A DNA stretch of 64,000 bases from Paenibacillus phytorum (GTDB taxonomy: Bacteria; Bacillota; Bacilli; Paenibacillales; NBRC-103111): contig NZ_WHOA01000206.1 of the NCBI RefSeq assembly GCF_013141715.1, positions 1-64,000 on the forward strand, given 5' to 3'. How positions within the stretch are numbered: the stretch's first letter is position 1; each line of letters begins with the position of its first letter. The notes beneath the pieces are model-generated. The model saw only the letters and a program-made list of their open reading frames with translations. It was not told the DNA's origin and did no database searches. A program made the translations under genes and the position numbers. Positions 32,331-41,612 of the stretch are shown here, piece after piece.

Positions 32331-33824
32331 TCACAAACGAAATATAATCTCCTGCCGCACAATTCGAATCTCGTCTCCATCCTTCAACGGGTAGGACTGA
32401 TAAGCAACTAATGGTTCGCCATTTAAATAGGTCCCATTCGTTGATCCTGTATCTTTAATCACATAACCCTCTTCATTCTTAATTATTTCAGCATGTATTC
32501 TGGAAGCTCCCGCTTCGTCCAAAACATAATCGACCTTCAAACTGGCATCGCCTCTGCCCATTGTAAAATGATCGTTATTCAGTGGAGCAGTTTTAGTAGT
32601 GCCTTCGATTTGCCATTCAATCCTGGCTCCTAACGGTTGATTCATTAGCCGGCCAAGGAAAACCGTAGCGTTTGGCTTTTTGTGAGTGAGCAAGGTCGTA
32701 TGCATATGTAAATTTTGATAATAATTTTGGATATTGGTCGATTCAGGTGATGGTGCTTCTAGCTTTGGATCCTGCTGCTTTTCTACAACCGGGAAGATGG
32801 GCAGGTTAGCATCATTGCTTCCTTTTGTGTATCGTAGAAAGCGCGGTAATCCTAAAAATCGAATAACAAACCAAACAGTCATGAGTAGAATCGAGATTCC
32901 TGAGGTTATTTGCAAAGTACCTGTAGATGGGTAAGTTAAATAATTCTGCCAAAGAAACGCGGTTAGCAAAATAACAACTGCAAGGACTATCGTTCGTGAC
33001 CGTCCCGATAAAGTGATAAAGGAAACCGGACTTCCCTGTCCTTCATTCATTTTCGGAACACTATTGGGCTGCAGTAACTCTTCATTTGATGTGTCTATCC
33101 GAACTTGCTGCTGATCTTCACCCCTCTTCCAAAGCGGCTTAGGCAAACCGTTTTCTTTTACAGGAGGCATTTGCGTGCTTGGACGAATTTCTGGAACTTG
33201 CTCGTTGTCATGACTAGAAGTCAGATATGCTGCTTGCACAAGTGGTTGTTCATCCATTAGAGCAAGCAGTTTCTCCTTGTACCCTTGCAGGCTTTGTACC
33301 TGCGCTAATGTCTCCATCCACGAAAGCACCACGCTCCTCTCATCATCGTTCGATTTCTGTGAGAGTTGTTTCATCAGAGACTCAAGCGAGTTGAAGACGG
33401 ATTCTTCATCATTCATAGGTTCCAGCGGCACATAAGTCAGATATACGTCCGACCAATCACTGCCAATGAAGATGAAATTATCTTTCAAAACGTATCCAGA
33501 TTCAGAAAGCATGTAATTTTTACTTTCTCCTAATGCACAAACAATTGCATACATGAGCTTTGCAAAATGCTGCTTAGACAATCCCTCCACTTTCAGAACG
33601 TGGGCCAGCATTCGTTTAGCCGACAATTTATACAGTAAACTGATACGTAAATCCACCTCTTGTATTTCTAGCGGTAGAAGGTTCGGTACATCGTTGGCTT
33701 CAAGCATCCTGACCTGCAAAGTCGAGAGATTCTTTGAATCCAATCCATCCTCTTTATACAACACCATATAATGACCATGTCGATATACAAATTCATAACG
33801 AAGTCCAAATACTTCTTGCGTCAT
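32331..33824 (-). CDS. FHA-domain membrane protein of the tad locus (DUF6382-like N-terminus)
   Basis: A 497-residue protein. The N-terminal 180 residues resemble DUF6382 (MTQEVFGLRYEFVYRHGHYMVLY; TYVPLEP). A hydrophilic linker is followed by two adjacent hydrophobic segments at about 275-325. The C-terminus is a complete forkhead-associated domain (FTMGRGDASLKVDYVLDEAGASRIHAEI, GYVIKDTGSTNGTYLNGE) with the Arg, Ser-Arg-His and Thr-Asn-Gly contacts for phosphothreonine. FHA domains read Ser/Thr kinase marks, and a kinase gene lies just upstream of the locus. It is the last gene of the tad operon, 13 bases after the prepilin peptidase. Confidence 0.82.
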   Translation of the reverse strand: MTQEVFGLRYEFVYRHGHYMVLYKEDGLDSKNLSTLQVRMLEANDVPNLLPLEIQEVDLRISLLYKLSAKRMLAHVLKVEGLSKQHFAKLMYAIVCALGESKNYMLSESGYVLKDNFIFIGSDWSDVYLTYVPLEPMNDEESVFNSLESLMKQLSQKSNDDERSVVLSWMETLAQVQSLQGYKEKLLALMDEQPLVQAAYLTSSHDNEQVPEIRPSTQMPPVKENGLPKPLWKRGEDQQQVRIDTSNEELLQPNSVPKMNEGQGSPVSFITLSGRSRTIVLAVVILLTAFLWQNYLTYPSTGTLQITSGISILLMTVWFVIRFLGLPRFLRYTKGSNDANLPIFPVVEKQQDPKLEAPSPESTNIQNYYQNLHMHTTLLTHKKPNATVFLGRLMNQPLGARIEWQIEGTTKTAPLNNDHFTMGRGDASLKVDYVLDEAGASRIHAEIIKNEEGYVIKDTGSTNGTYLNGEPLVAYQSYPLKDGDEIRIVRQEIIFRL

Positions 33825-33837
33825 GGATTCACCTCTC

Positions 33838-34347
33838 TCATAAAAACGAATAATACCAAGTCAATGCAACGCCAGGTACAACTGCATACATAAACGGAAA
33901 TTTCATGTTTTTTTGATGTTTCATGCCTAGCAAACTGCCCATGTCTTGACATACAACAATAGAAACTAGCCATGTGGCAAGTTTATGACCTGTTTTTATC
34001 ATTTGTTTACGAATAAGGAGCAAAATAAGTCCGATAACACCTGCACATAAAATGGCATAAAGCATCGATTGAAGGACGAATGTAAATCCCATTATCGCCC
34101 CAATTGCAGCAAAAAGCTTCACATCACCTGCACCTAGAGCACCGAAGAAATAAAGCAAAAGAAGAGCCGTAAAACCAGTAATTGCACCAATCACAGCAAA
34201 AAACACACCACTCCAACCCTCCGTGCATGCGTGGAATATGAAGCCAATCATTGTTCCACAGAAAGTAACCTTGTTTGGGATCAGTGATTTACGTGCATCT
34301 ATCACAAATGCAATGGCTATAAGAATAAATAAGATCAAATGAATCAA
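33838..34347 (-). CDS. tadV: Type IV prepilin peptidase (TadV/CpaA-like, A24 family)
   Basis: A 169-residue polytopic membrane aspartic protease. The two catalytic aspartates are visible: Asp17 in AFVIDARKSLIPNK and Asp75 in the GAGD motif (FFGALGAGDVKLF). It lacks the N-terminal methylase domain of larger PilD enzymes, as usual for TadV/CpaA. It would process the Flp-like pilin and TadE-like pseudopilins encoded upstream in the same operon. It lies between a TadE-like gene and the FHA gene. Confidence 0.88.
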   Translation of the reverse strand: MIHLILFILIAIAFVIDARKSLIPNKVTFCGTMIGFIFHACTEGWSGVFFAVIGAITGFTALLLLYFFGALGAGDVKLFAAIGAIMGFTFVLQSMLYAILCAGVIGLILLLIRKQMIKTGHKLATWLVSIVVCQDMGSLLGMKHQKNMKFPFMYAVVPGVALTWYYSFL

Positions 34348-34383
34348 AGGAAAAAGGTCCCTCCTAAAGTTTTCTTAACGTTA

Positions 34384-35049
34384 TTAGGCGCCTACCCATG
34401 CCCGCTCAACAGCCTTTTTCTTTAATATTATCGTGTGACTTATAAAAGGCAGCGGAAGCTTGTAGGTCATTTGAGCTTCTATTCCAAAAAAAGCATTGCC
34501 ACCGCTTTCCATACTCGGGAGGGTCACAGAAATGACCTTAAATTTCTCTTTCTTCATGATTGTTTGATTGCAAAATGCATAAACAATCGGTGTGAAAGCA
34601 GCGTGAATGCGCGGTTTAACTTGACTTTCGTAAAGCTCGTCCAGTTCTTCTTGAGCCTTCCCCTCTCCTAACTCACGCTTTTCTTTTTCCCATTTAACAA
34701 GCTCCAGGAGTGAATTCGGAATGTAAGCGGCGTATTCATCAGCCAGATTCTCAGTGTTCTTCACTTGATCTCGAGCCGTTTGCACACGATCTACAACTGA
34801 ACTCAACATTTCAGCAGCACGGCTCTGATCGAATTTCGATTTGGCTTCTTGGACAAGAAGCCGTACAGGGTATAATTGACCGGCAACCGACTTTGTTGCC
34901 TCCGAAACCCCGGCTTGCAGCTCTATTTCTAAAACGGCAATCTGAATACATATGATCAGACCAATCACAAAAGCTAAAAAGAAGGGGAGCACCAAAGAAG
35001 CCTCAAGCACCATGCCGCCTTTTTGCTCTCGATGAAACTTTCGAAGCAT
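34384..35049 (-). CDS. TadE-like pseudopilin
   Basis: A 221-residue membrane-anchored pseudopilin. The N-terminus QKGGMVLEASLVLPFFLAF has a prepilin-type site: cleavage after Gly11 puts Glu16 at +5, followed by a hydrophobic helix. The rest is extracellular and helical. I chose the ATG at 35049, preceded by AAGGGGG; a TTG at 35070 overlapping the upstream stop is possible but unsupported. It lies between the large TadG-like gene and tadV. TadE-type proteins prime or cap Flp pili. Confidence 0.8.
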   Translation of the reverse strand: MLRKFHREQKGGMVLEASLVLPFFLAFVIGLIICIQIAVLEIELQAGVSEATKSVAGQLYPVRLLVQEAKSKFDQSRAAEMLSSVVDRVQTARDQVKNTENLADEYAAYIPNSLLELVKWEKEKRELGEGKAQEELDELYESQVKPRIHAAFTPIVYAFCNQTIMKKEKFKVISVTLPSMESGGNAFFGIEAQMTYKLPLPFISHTIILKKKAVERAWVGA

Positions 35050-35066
35050 GAACAGCCCCCTTTTCT

Positions 35067-37358
35067 TCAATAAGCTACAGCTGAAGTACTGTTGAACTGG
35101 CAGCGATTCCCTTGTACTTTACACCCTAATATCCCAGTTCCATCTAGCAGCTTCATGATTTGCGGGATAAACCACAACCTCACTTCGCTTGATCCGTTTC
35201 CCTGAATATACGTCGTTTCTTGAACCAAATCCTTACCTGTTTCCAGTTCGATAAGCGCCTGCATTCTAGCCATAAGTTTCGTATTATTACTGTGTAAGAG
35301 TAAAAAAATGCGTAAATAGTCTTTGTACGTCAAACTTAAAGCTGATGTAGTGATTTTCGCAGATAACTCTACTGATTCACCTTTTGTTAATTTATTCATG
35401 TCTTGAAAAGCTTCCAGCGCGCCTTCCGCGGCAGCAGCCAAGAGCACAAGTAAGGGGGAGCCTATACCGAGCAGCTCTTTTTTCGGATCCAGGAGTGCCT
35501 CGACTGTGCGGATCGCCATACGGAATGCAAACATTTCCGCATATGCGGACGAAATATTAGCCCCGCAGGAAGAAAATCCATATAACAGATACTCCACCTC
35601 TTGATTTGCCAACTTATGCGAACCTGGATCCACCAGCTCGTTGGACAATTTGGGCTGACCCGCAGGGTCTTTTTCCAATCCATATGTTCGGTAATTAAAT
35701 TTCGTAAGGGCAAATTCATTCACATAAAGCTCATTTCTCATTGATTCCGCCGCGTTATTAAACGCCTCAAGCATCCCCATCGCTTTTAAGCTAACAGGTT
35801 CTGGTTTCTCTAAATCATAAGCAACCTCGTTGCCGATCATTGTATCCTGAGCATTAGCTTCCCGATACTTTTGGTACAATCCTCTCTCACCCGCTGCTTG
35901 TCCGGTGTCCCCCTGTAGGCGGTTGTATAGGTCAGTTTCACTACTTTGAGTATTCGGCAAGCTGCAAGAACCGATTGATTGTTTCGCTTGATCCAAGATG
36001 GCTTGAATCTTGTTTTTTTGCTGACGCTTATTCGTTGCCGTTGCCTCATTTTTGTCCATTCTTGTCTTTTCCAAAACACTTTGCTGTTTATTGAATTCAC
36101 TAGATTCAGAAAAGTAAGCATTATTCGCTAGGTTTGCTCTGCTTGTATTATCAGACGTGTATAGATATACGGAGTCAATAACTTCTTGGAACGAAGTAAA
36201 TAACGCTGTTATGCTGGCTATAGCTGTCTGATATCTGTAGAAATAATCATCACCCATAACAGGAACATTTTGAAACACATCATAGGCACCAGAGGTTCCA
36301 CCTTGTGTTCCACTTCCCGAACTTTGAGCTATCCCATTTAACTTCGTACGTATCTCATCATTTCGCTGCTTTGCTAATCGTAGAGCTGGTTCAATTGATT
36401 GCTGTAATAGCTGGATTTCTCTTCCGTTAGCCGGCACCTCCAGCTTCGTAGCAGCTAGGAGAGCTGCGTATTTAATGATCAGTTGCAACAACGCTTCTAG
36501 CTCATTTAACTTCTGGGCGAAGACCTGTGCCTGAGACCCTAATACTTGTTTAGAAGCTGCGAGGGATTGTATGCTCGCCACTGCGCCAGGTCCAGCTTGG
36601 CTTAGCGCTGCTATTGACATATCCAGATCCCGTATGGAATCTTGAATGGATCTCAACTGATTTTTCACTTCTACGATTTCGCTTCTCACTTCATCTGCTG
36701 TATGAATGCCGATTTGGGCAGCTAATTCGCCTAATTCGGTGATGCGTTTTTGATAATAAGCATGATATTTCGATATTTTTTCATTCAGCTCTTCACTGCT
36801 CTGCCAAGCTTCATCTAGCGCGCTTTCTCTTTGATCAAGGAGTTTCTCAATCTCAGCCGCTTCTTTCGAAAACTGAGACCCAAGGTGAAAAGGGGCTTTC
36901 GTCCCGCTTTTCCGAAACTTATCGGTAATCTCAAGTGTATACTCGATCGGAGCCTTGATCTTCATATCCTCCAGCACCTGCCGCTCAAAAATCGTATGAC
37001 TTGCCAAGGTATACACCGGGGTAACACGCATGCCATTCTCTACTGGTCTTGTATCCACATAATGAAATGCTCCTGGCGACACTTGACCTGACAAATTGCT
37101 TGCAAAAACCTTCCGGAATAACGCCTCCGTTTCTTCCTGCGAAATGCCAAGACCATAGAGTCCCATCGCTTGCAGCTGTGAATCGTAAGCTGACATAACC
37201 GATCGCGCCGCAGCTTTGACCGCTGATTCCGTCTCTTTTTCAGCTAGCTTAATTCTTGCGAAATCAATGAGTACAGCTTGAAATAAGAAAATGGGCACAA
37301 TGATGAGAATCAGATAGACAGACACTGCGCCTCTCTCTGAACGAACGAATTTCCTCAA
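35067..37358 (-). CDS. Large TadG-like membrane-anchored protein
   Basis: A 763-residue protein with one N-terminal membrane helix (RGAVSVYLILIIVPIFLFQAVLIDFARI), similar in plan to TadG/RcpA-locus pseudopilin-like proteins. The +5 position of the would-be prepilin site is Tyr rather than Glu, so processing is doubtful. Residues about 170-330 and 400-480 are long heptad-like coiled coils rich in Gln, Glu and Lys. The C-terminal third holds Ala/Leu-rich helices and a cysteine pair (GILGCKVQGNRCQF). It would project from the cell surface. Lineage-specific; exact role unknown. Confidence 0.7.
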   Translation of the reverse strand: MRKFVRSERGAVSVYLILIIVPIFLFQAVLIDFARIKLAEKETESAVKAAARSVMSAYDSQLQAMGLYGLGISQEETEALFRKVFASNLSGQVSPGAFHYVDTRPVENGMRVTPVYTLASHTIFERQVLEDMKIKAPIEYTLEITDKFRKSGTKAPFHLGSQFSKEAAEIEKLLDQRESALDEAWQSSEELNEKISKYHAYYQKRITELGELAAQIGIHTADEVRSEIVEVKNQLRSIQDSIRDLDMSIAALSQAGPGAVASIQSLAASKQVLGSQAQVFAQKLNELEALLQLIIKYAALLAATKLEVPANGREIQLLQQSIEPALRLAKQRNDEIRTKLNGIAQSSGSGTQGGTSGAYDVFQNVPVMGDDYFYRYQTAIASITALFTSFQEVIDSVYLYTSDNTSRANLANNAYFSESSEFNKQQSVLEKTRMDKNEATATNKRQQKNKIQAILDQAKQSIGSCSLPNTQSSETDLYNRLQGDTGQAAGERGLYQKYREANAQDTMIGNEVAYDLEKPEPVSLKAMGMLEAFNNAAESMRNELYVNEFALTKFNYRTYGLEKDPAGQPKLSNELVDPGSHKLANQEVEYLLYGFSSCGANISSAYAEMFAFRMAIRTVEALLDPKKELLGIGSPLLVLLAAAAEGALEAFQDMNKLTKGESVELSAKITTSALSLTYKDYLRIFLLLHSNNTKLMARMQALIELETGKDLVQETTYIQGNGSSEVRLWFIPQIMKLLDGTGILGCKVQGNRCQFNSTSAVAY

Positions 37359-37372
37359 AAACTCCCCCCTTT

Positions 37373-38410
37373 CTAATTATGGATGACAACTACAATGCCT
37401 TTGCGCTCCAGCTCCTTGCGAAATGAATTAGATGGCATTCCTTTTCCGCTGGCATCTTTTTTGAAAAAGTGCCACACGATGCCCTTTACTTGTGTTCTTT
37501 GATCAAGGAGCTCTATATCCTTAGGCATTTGCTCGGTGCGAAGCTGAAATTCCGTCATATTGTAAAAAGCCTGATGACCAATGCCTCGAGCATCCAGCGC
37601 ATCGATCGTTCTGCTTTTTCCTGATGTTGTCGTCAAAATGACCTCTGTACCCCCAACCAGTGATTTCAAATATGCCGCGGCTTGACGCTCTGATTGGATC
37701 GACACACTAGGACCAGACAAGATATCCTGAATAGGTTCTACGAGTGCCTCTCTCGCCTTTTGAGGGGAAATTCGGCCTTTGATCACTTTGAAATAAGTAC
37801 GTGTAATATCCGTTAATCGAATAAGTTCAACAGGCTCTACAACATGTGAAACAGCCCTGCCAGTTGTGTGCTCAGAATCCAACCATCTCTTTAGCTGCTT
37901 CGGCATAAGAAACGACTTTGTCAATTTCACCTCAACCTGATGGTCAAAAAGATAGTTAGCGTATTTTGCAGTTCCCGTCACTCCCTTAGGTAGTAATGCT
38001 GAGGATTTGGTAAGTTTTTTCTCCACGTGACCACTAGCCCTGCCCGAGGGAATAATGACTTCTGTTGTGCCACTACCACTCAGTATTCCGAATAAATCTG
38101 TCACACTATCATTTGTAAGTCTCCAATATAGGCCATCTGTTTCACTGGGGTTATAGTTTCCTGTTACCAAATCTTTGTGGCTGTTATTCCAACTAAAGGC
38201 AAGACGCTCTGCCGCAGTCCTCGCAAGCTGCTGAACAAATACGTTCTGATACGCATACATACCCACAAAAAGAAGCGTAACCGTACAAAATAGAATCAGC
38301 GGAAATACAAGAGAAGCTTCTAAAGTAAAGCTTCCTTCCTCATTAACACGGAGACTCTGTAAACGCCTATGGCGCACAGCTAGTTGTTGGACTAGGCGCA
38401 CAAGGAACAA
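37373..38410 (-). CDS. TadE-family pseudopilin
   Basis: A 345-residue protein. The segment NEEGSFTLEASLVFPLILF carries a prepilin site (Gly26, Glu31 at +5) followed by a membrane helix. An AYQNVFVQQLARTAAERLAFSW helix follows, typical of TadE. The C-terminal 250 residues are extracellular. The start is uncertain: the frame begins with TTG at 38410 inside the flp-like gene, with GTG codons at 38401 and 38377 as alternatives, none with a clear ribosome binding site. This suggests coupling to the overlapping upstream gene. Confidence 0.75.
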   Translation of the reverse strand: MFLVRLVQQLAVRHRRLQSLRVNEEGSFTLEASLVFPLILFCTVTLLFVGMYAYQNVFVQQLARTAAERLAFSWNNSHKDLVTGNYNPSETDGLYWRLTNDSVTDLFGILSGSGTTEVIIPSGRASGHVEKKLTKSSALLPKGVTGTAKYANYLFDHQVEVKLTKSFLMPKQLKRWLDSEHTTGRAVSHVVEPVELIRLTDITRTYFKVIKGRISPQKAREALVEPIQDILSGPSVSIQSERQAAAYLKSLVGGTEVILTTTSGKSRTIDALDARGIGHQAFYNMTEFQLRTEQMPKDIELLDQRTQVKGIVWHFFKKDASGKGMPSNSFRKELERKGIVVVIHN

Positions 38411-38594
38411 CCGCGCTGTTGTCTTTCAAATCAGAGTTGGCATCCCCAATTAACTTCTGGAACCACGAGACGATCCATTTTCTGAAAATGATAGCTATAG
38501 CTACAAGCACAGCAACGATCAATAAAATCTCCAAAGTACCTAATCCTTCTTCATCTTCCCAAAACTGTTTCAGCCAATCTAACGCCGTTTTCAT
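38367..38594 (-). CDS. Flp-like type IVb pilin
   Basis: A 75-residue small pilin (Flp1-like). After a short charged leader, EDEEGLGTLEILLIVAVLVAI gives a prepilin peptidase site, Gly17 followed by Leu with Glu22 at +5, then a 20-residue hydrophobic helix. The C-terminus is polar and ends in a Cys/Pro-rich tail (PCAPSPTTSCAP). It is the likely structural subunit of the pilus assembled by TadA, TadB and TadC. It lies 15 bases after tadC. Its end overlaps the next TadE-like gene by 44 bases. Confidence 0.8.
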   Translation of the reverse strand: MKTALDWLKQFWEDEEGLGTLEILLIVAVLVAIAIIFRKWIVSWFQKLIGDANSDLKDNSAVVPCAPSPTTSCAP

Positions 38595-38609
38595 CTCTAC
38601 ATACCTCCA

Positions 38610-39479
38610 TTATTGTTTCATCATAAGTAAAGCTGGGGCCGCAACAATGACCATCACGACAACGAAAATGAGCACCATGGGAAATACAAGCTTCGATGAT
38701 GCTTCTTCACCTAATGTTCGTGACACCGACTTCCTTCTTTGCCAAAGATCCAACGAAAGTGCGTGAAGCGCAACAACAAAATCGCTACCGCCTCGCTTAT
38801 AGTTCAGCAGTAGAGTAGAAGTAAACAAGGACACTTCATGAAGGGCACAGCGTTTGCTGAAATCCTCCATTACTTTTGCAAAAGATACATTCATCTCCAA
38901 CTCATGAACGGCTTGTGCCAGTTCTTTATACAGTGGGGTTTGTGCTTTGTGCGGTCGGGTCTCTACACAGCGTATCCATGCTCGATTTACGGTCTCTCCT
39001 GCGTTTACGAGCAGCACGATTGTACTCAATATTTCAGGCAATTCAAGGATCATCAGCTGCTGCTTCTTGCGGATTTTCGCATCTAAATCACGTACCATGA
39101 TCAAGGGAATAATGGCAGTTGCTAGCAAACCAAACCCGAACAGAGAACTATCTCCTCCGGCCAGAACGGATAACAGAGTTAGGATTACTAAGCATAAAGT
39201 CGATGCTGAGATAAGCTCAGCGAGAAACCATTTACTTCCATGTGCAGCGAAGCTTCTTCCATGCAGTGTGATTAATTTATGATGTACTTTTGCCGTAAAA
39301 TCGGGTAATTTTTCCATCAAATTAAGCTTGTCTATGAGCAAGTAGCTATAAGGCAATATCAGCTTCATTTGGAACGGATAAGGGTGAGCCTTGATAATCT
39401 CAGCATATTGCACTCGCCCCCAAAGGAATAATAGGATACAAACGGCAATCTGAGTAATAAATACAATCGTGATCCACAT
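38610..39479 (-). CDS. tadC: Tad pilus inner-membrane platform protein TadC
   Basis: A 289-residue membrane protein with a type II secretion F (GspF/TadC) domain. It has two hydrophobic segments in the first half and two near the end (VFPMVLIFVVVMVIVAAPALLMM), with the cytoplasmic four-helix part between (ELPEILSTIVLLVNAGETVNRAW). With TadB it forms the platform on which the TadA ATPase drives pilin extrusion. It directly follows tadB. The length and hydropathy are typical. Confidence 0.88.
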   Translation of the reverse strand: MWITIVFITQIAVCILLFLWGRVQYAEIIKAHPYPFQMKLILPYSYLLIDKLNLMEKLPDFTAKVHHKLITLHGRSFAAHGSKWFLAELISASTLCLVILTLLSVLAGGDSSLFGFGLLATAIIPLIMVRDLDAKIRKKQQLMILELPEILSTIVLLVNAGETVNRAWIRCVETRPHKAQTPLYKELAQAVHELEMNVSFAKVMEDFSKRCALHEVSLFTSTLLLNYKRGGSDFVVALHALSLDLWQRRKSVSRTLGEEASSKLVFPMVLIFVVVMVIVAAPALLMMKQ

Positions 39480-39480
39480 G

Positions 39481-40353
39481 CTACACCTTGATATTCATGA
39501 TTTTTTGAGTGAGTATATAGCAAGCACCAAGCAGCACCAAGCTCGCTGACATGATAAGTACACCGCTGCCCGAATAAAGAGGAACCATGTATTCCGGAGA
39601 AGAGAACGCTAGCACGGCAACAATGACGATCGGCGCAAAGAGCAGCACCCTCGATTCAAAACGTTTCTGTGCGATCATCACGGAAATATCCTGAGAAATT
39701 TCAAGCTTTTCGGCAATCACCGTAGCCGTTCGTTTCATGACCTCCACCAAATTGCCACCAGTCCGCTTACAAGTTAAGAAAACGTCTGTGAAGCTTCTTA
39801 CATCTTCTAAATGACTGCGATCCGCCAAATTTTTCAACGCAGTTTCAATGGGCTCCCCATTCTCTACTTTTCGGCAGATAATACTAAATTCAACGACGAT
39901 CAGGCAAGCGGGGTCTGGATACAGCATTTTCAGATCCTCTAATGCCTCCCTAAACGCTGTTTCAATCGACTTTCCCACTGTCATGGAGGAGGATAGGCAG
40001 CTTAGTGCTTGTTTAAACTGTACATACAATTTGTTTTTACGTAATTGAATTAATTGCTGCTTACGTATACGAGGAAAAGCGAAGCCTATCGCAGCCAATG
40101 ATGCTGCAAGAACGAAGCTTTTGTAGAAAATGTAGCCTACAATGAACGCTGGTAAGGCAAGCATCAGGATAGCACTTACTTTTTCCTTGGAGGTTAGCTG
40201 ATAGTGGTTGTAGTCGATCAAATGGTTAATTCTGGATAGTTGCAAGTTGGGCTGAGATTCAGCTCTCTTAGATGATCCTTTTCTTCGTTCCAAATACAAT
40301 AGAAAAAACCAGCTGAAAACTCCACAAATGAGGAGAAGCAACAAAATCTTCAT
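39481..40353 (-). CDS. tadB: Tad pilus inner-membrane platform protein TadB
   Basis: A 290-residue T2SSF-domain membrane protein. An N-terminal membrane helix precedes a pair of central helices, then the cytoplasmic domain (FKQALSCLSSSMTVGKSIETAFREALEDL; VFLTCKRTGGNLVEVMKRTA), and two C-terminal membrane segments. It is the usual partner of TadC. Its ATG overlaps the tadA stop codon by ATGA, and tadC begins one base after its own stop, so the genes are tightly coupled. Confidence 0.9.
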   Translation of the reverse strand: MKILLLLLICGVFSWFFLLYLERRKGSSKRAESQPNLQLSRINHLIDYNHYQLTSKEKVSAILMLALPAFIVGYIFYKSFVLAASLAAIGFAFPRIRKQQLIQLRKNKLYVQFKQALSCLSSSMTVGKSIETAFREALEDLKMLYPDPACLIVVEFSIICRKVENGEPIETALKNLADRSHLEDVRSFTDVFLTCKRTGGNLVEVMKRTATVIAEKLEISQDISVMIAQKRFESRVLLFAPIVIVAVLAFSSPEYMVPLYSGSGVLIMSASLVLLGACYILTQKIMNIKV

Positions 40354-41612
40354 CCTGCATCACGCTCTTCCTGAACCTGTATAAACCAATCTGGCAGCTT
40401 CTTGCCTGCCATTCGAATTTTGTGCATGTTTTGCAGTCGGTTTCCGGTATATGCGAGCTCACCAATAACCTTGCGGTCCATCGTTTCCCCTTTTTCATTA
40501 AAAATGAATAGCGGGTGCAATTGGACTTCGCCATCATTTACACCTAACACCTCATGAATTTCTGTTACTCTTCGAGTACGGTCACGAATTCTGCTTACAT
40601 GAACCATAACATCCAGCGCTGAGGCAATTTGCTTGCGAATGACGTCCACTGGAAGTGGGGCTCCACTAAGCACCATCGTCTCTAATCGGCTGAGCATATC
40701 CACGGATGTGTTCGCATGCCCAGTGCTGAGAGAACCGTCATGACCGGTATTCATTGCAGATAGCATATCTAGTGCCTCAGCCCCACGAACCTCCCCAACA
40801 ATAATTCGATTGGGACGCATGCGCAGGGAAGAACGAATGAGCTCTCGAATTGTAATTTCTCCTTTCCCTTCGGTATTGGCATTTCTGGTTTCCATTCTCA
40901 CCAAATTAGGTACAGTTTGTATCTGAAGCTCAGCAGAATCTTCGATCGTAATGATGCGTTCGTGCGGGGGAATCCAAGCACTTAGTGCATTTAGAAATGT
41001 CGTCTTCCCTGAACCTGTTCCGCCACCAATAAAGACATTAAAACCTGATTCAACCATCACTCGCAGGACTTCTGCTGCCTCCTCCGATATACTTCCCATG
41101 CCAATCAGATCCGCCATTAGCAGGGGCTTTTCTGGGAACTTACGAATCGTTAATGTGGGACCACTCAGGGAAGCTGGCGGAAGTACAATATTGACCCTCG
41201 ACCCATCAGGCAGACGCGCATCGACAATTGGCGTTGCTTGATTCACAATCCGGTTCACTTTAGAAACAATCATCTGAATGAGATCCTCTAGCTTCTCTGC
41301 ACTTTCCAAAGGATACGGATATCGCTCAACAGCGCCCTTCCTTTCGAAAAAGATGCACTCGTGCCCATTGACCATTATCTCTGTCACGGATGGATCGTCG
41401 ATCAGCGGTTGAAGGATATCCAAGCCCCGAAATGAATCAAAAATTCGCTTTACTAGAGCCTGCATTTCGCTCGAAGTCCAACCGTGCTCTCCTGCTGCGC
41501 TGAAAACGGACTCCTCAATAAGTTCAATTAATGTGACATCGCTGACCGTACTGGAAAGATCAATCCTCTCCTTAATCTGCTGTTTCAATGTGAGAAACAA
41601 CTCATGTTTCAT
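40350..41612 (-). CDS. tadA: Tad pilus assembly ATPase TadA/CpaF
   Basis: A 420-residue hexameric secretion ATPase of the CpaF/TadA family. It has the N-terminal helical domain, PLIDDPSVTEIMVNG, Walker A FIGGGTGSGKTTFLNAL, an Asp box (ERIITIEDSAELQI), Walker B region RMRPNRIIVGEVRGAEALDML and the His box TGHDGSLSTGHANT. All catalytic motifs are intact. It powers assembly of the Flp-like pilin. The start overlaps the tadZ stop (ATGA) and the end overlaps the tadB start. Confidence 0.93.
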   Translation of the reverse strand: MKHELFLTLKQQIKERIDLSSTVSDVTLIELIEESVFSAAGEHGWTSSEMQALVKRIFDSFRGLDILQPLIDDPSVTEIMVNGHECIFFERKGAVERYPYPLESAEKLEDLIQMIVSKVNRIVNQATPIVDARLPDGSRVNIVLPPASLSGPTLTIRKFPEKPLLMADLIGMGSISEEAAEVLRVMVESGFNVFIGGGTGSGKTTFLNALSAWIPPHERIITIEDSAELQIQTVPNLVRMETRNANTEGKGEITIRELIRSSLRMRPNRIIVGEVRGAEALDMLSAMNTGHDGSLSTGHANTSVDMLSRLETMVLSGAPLPVDVIRKQIASALDVMVHVSRIRDRTRRVTEIHEVLGVNDGEVQLHPLFIFNEKGETMDRKVIGELAYTGNRLQNMHKIRMAGKKLPDWFIQVQEERDAG

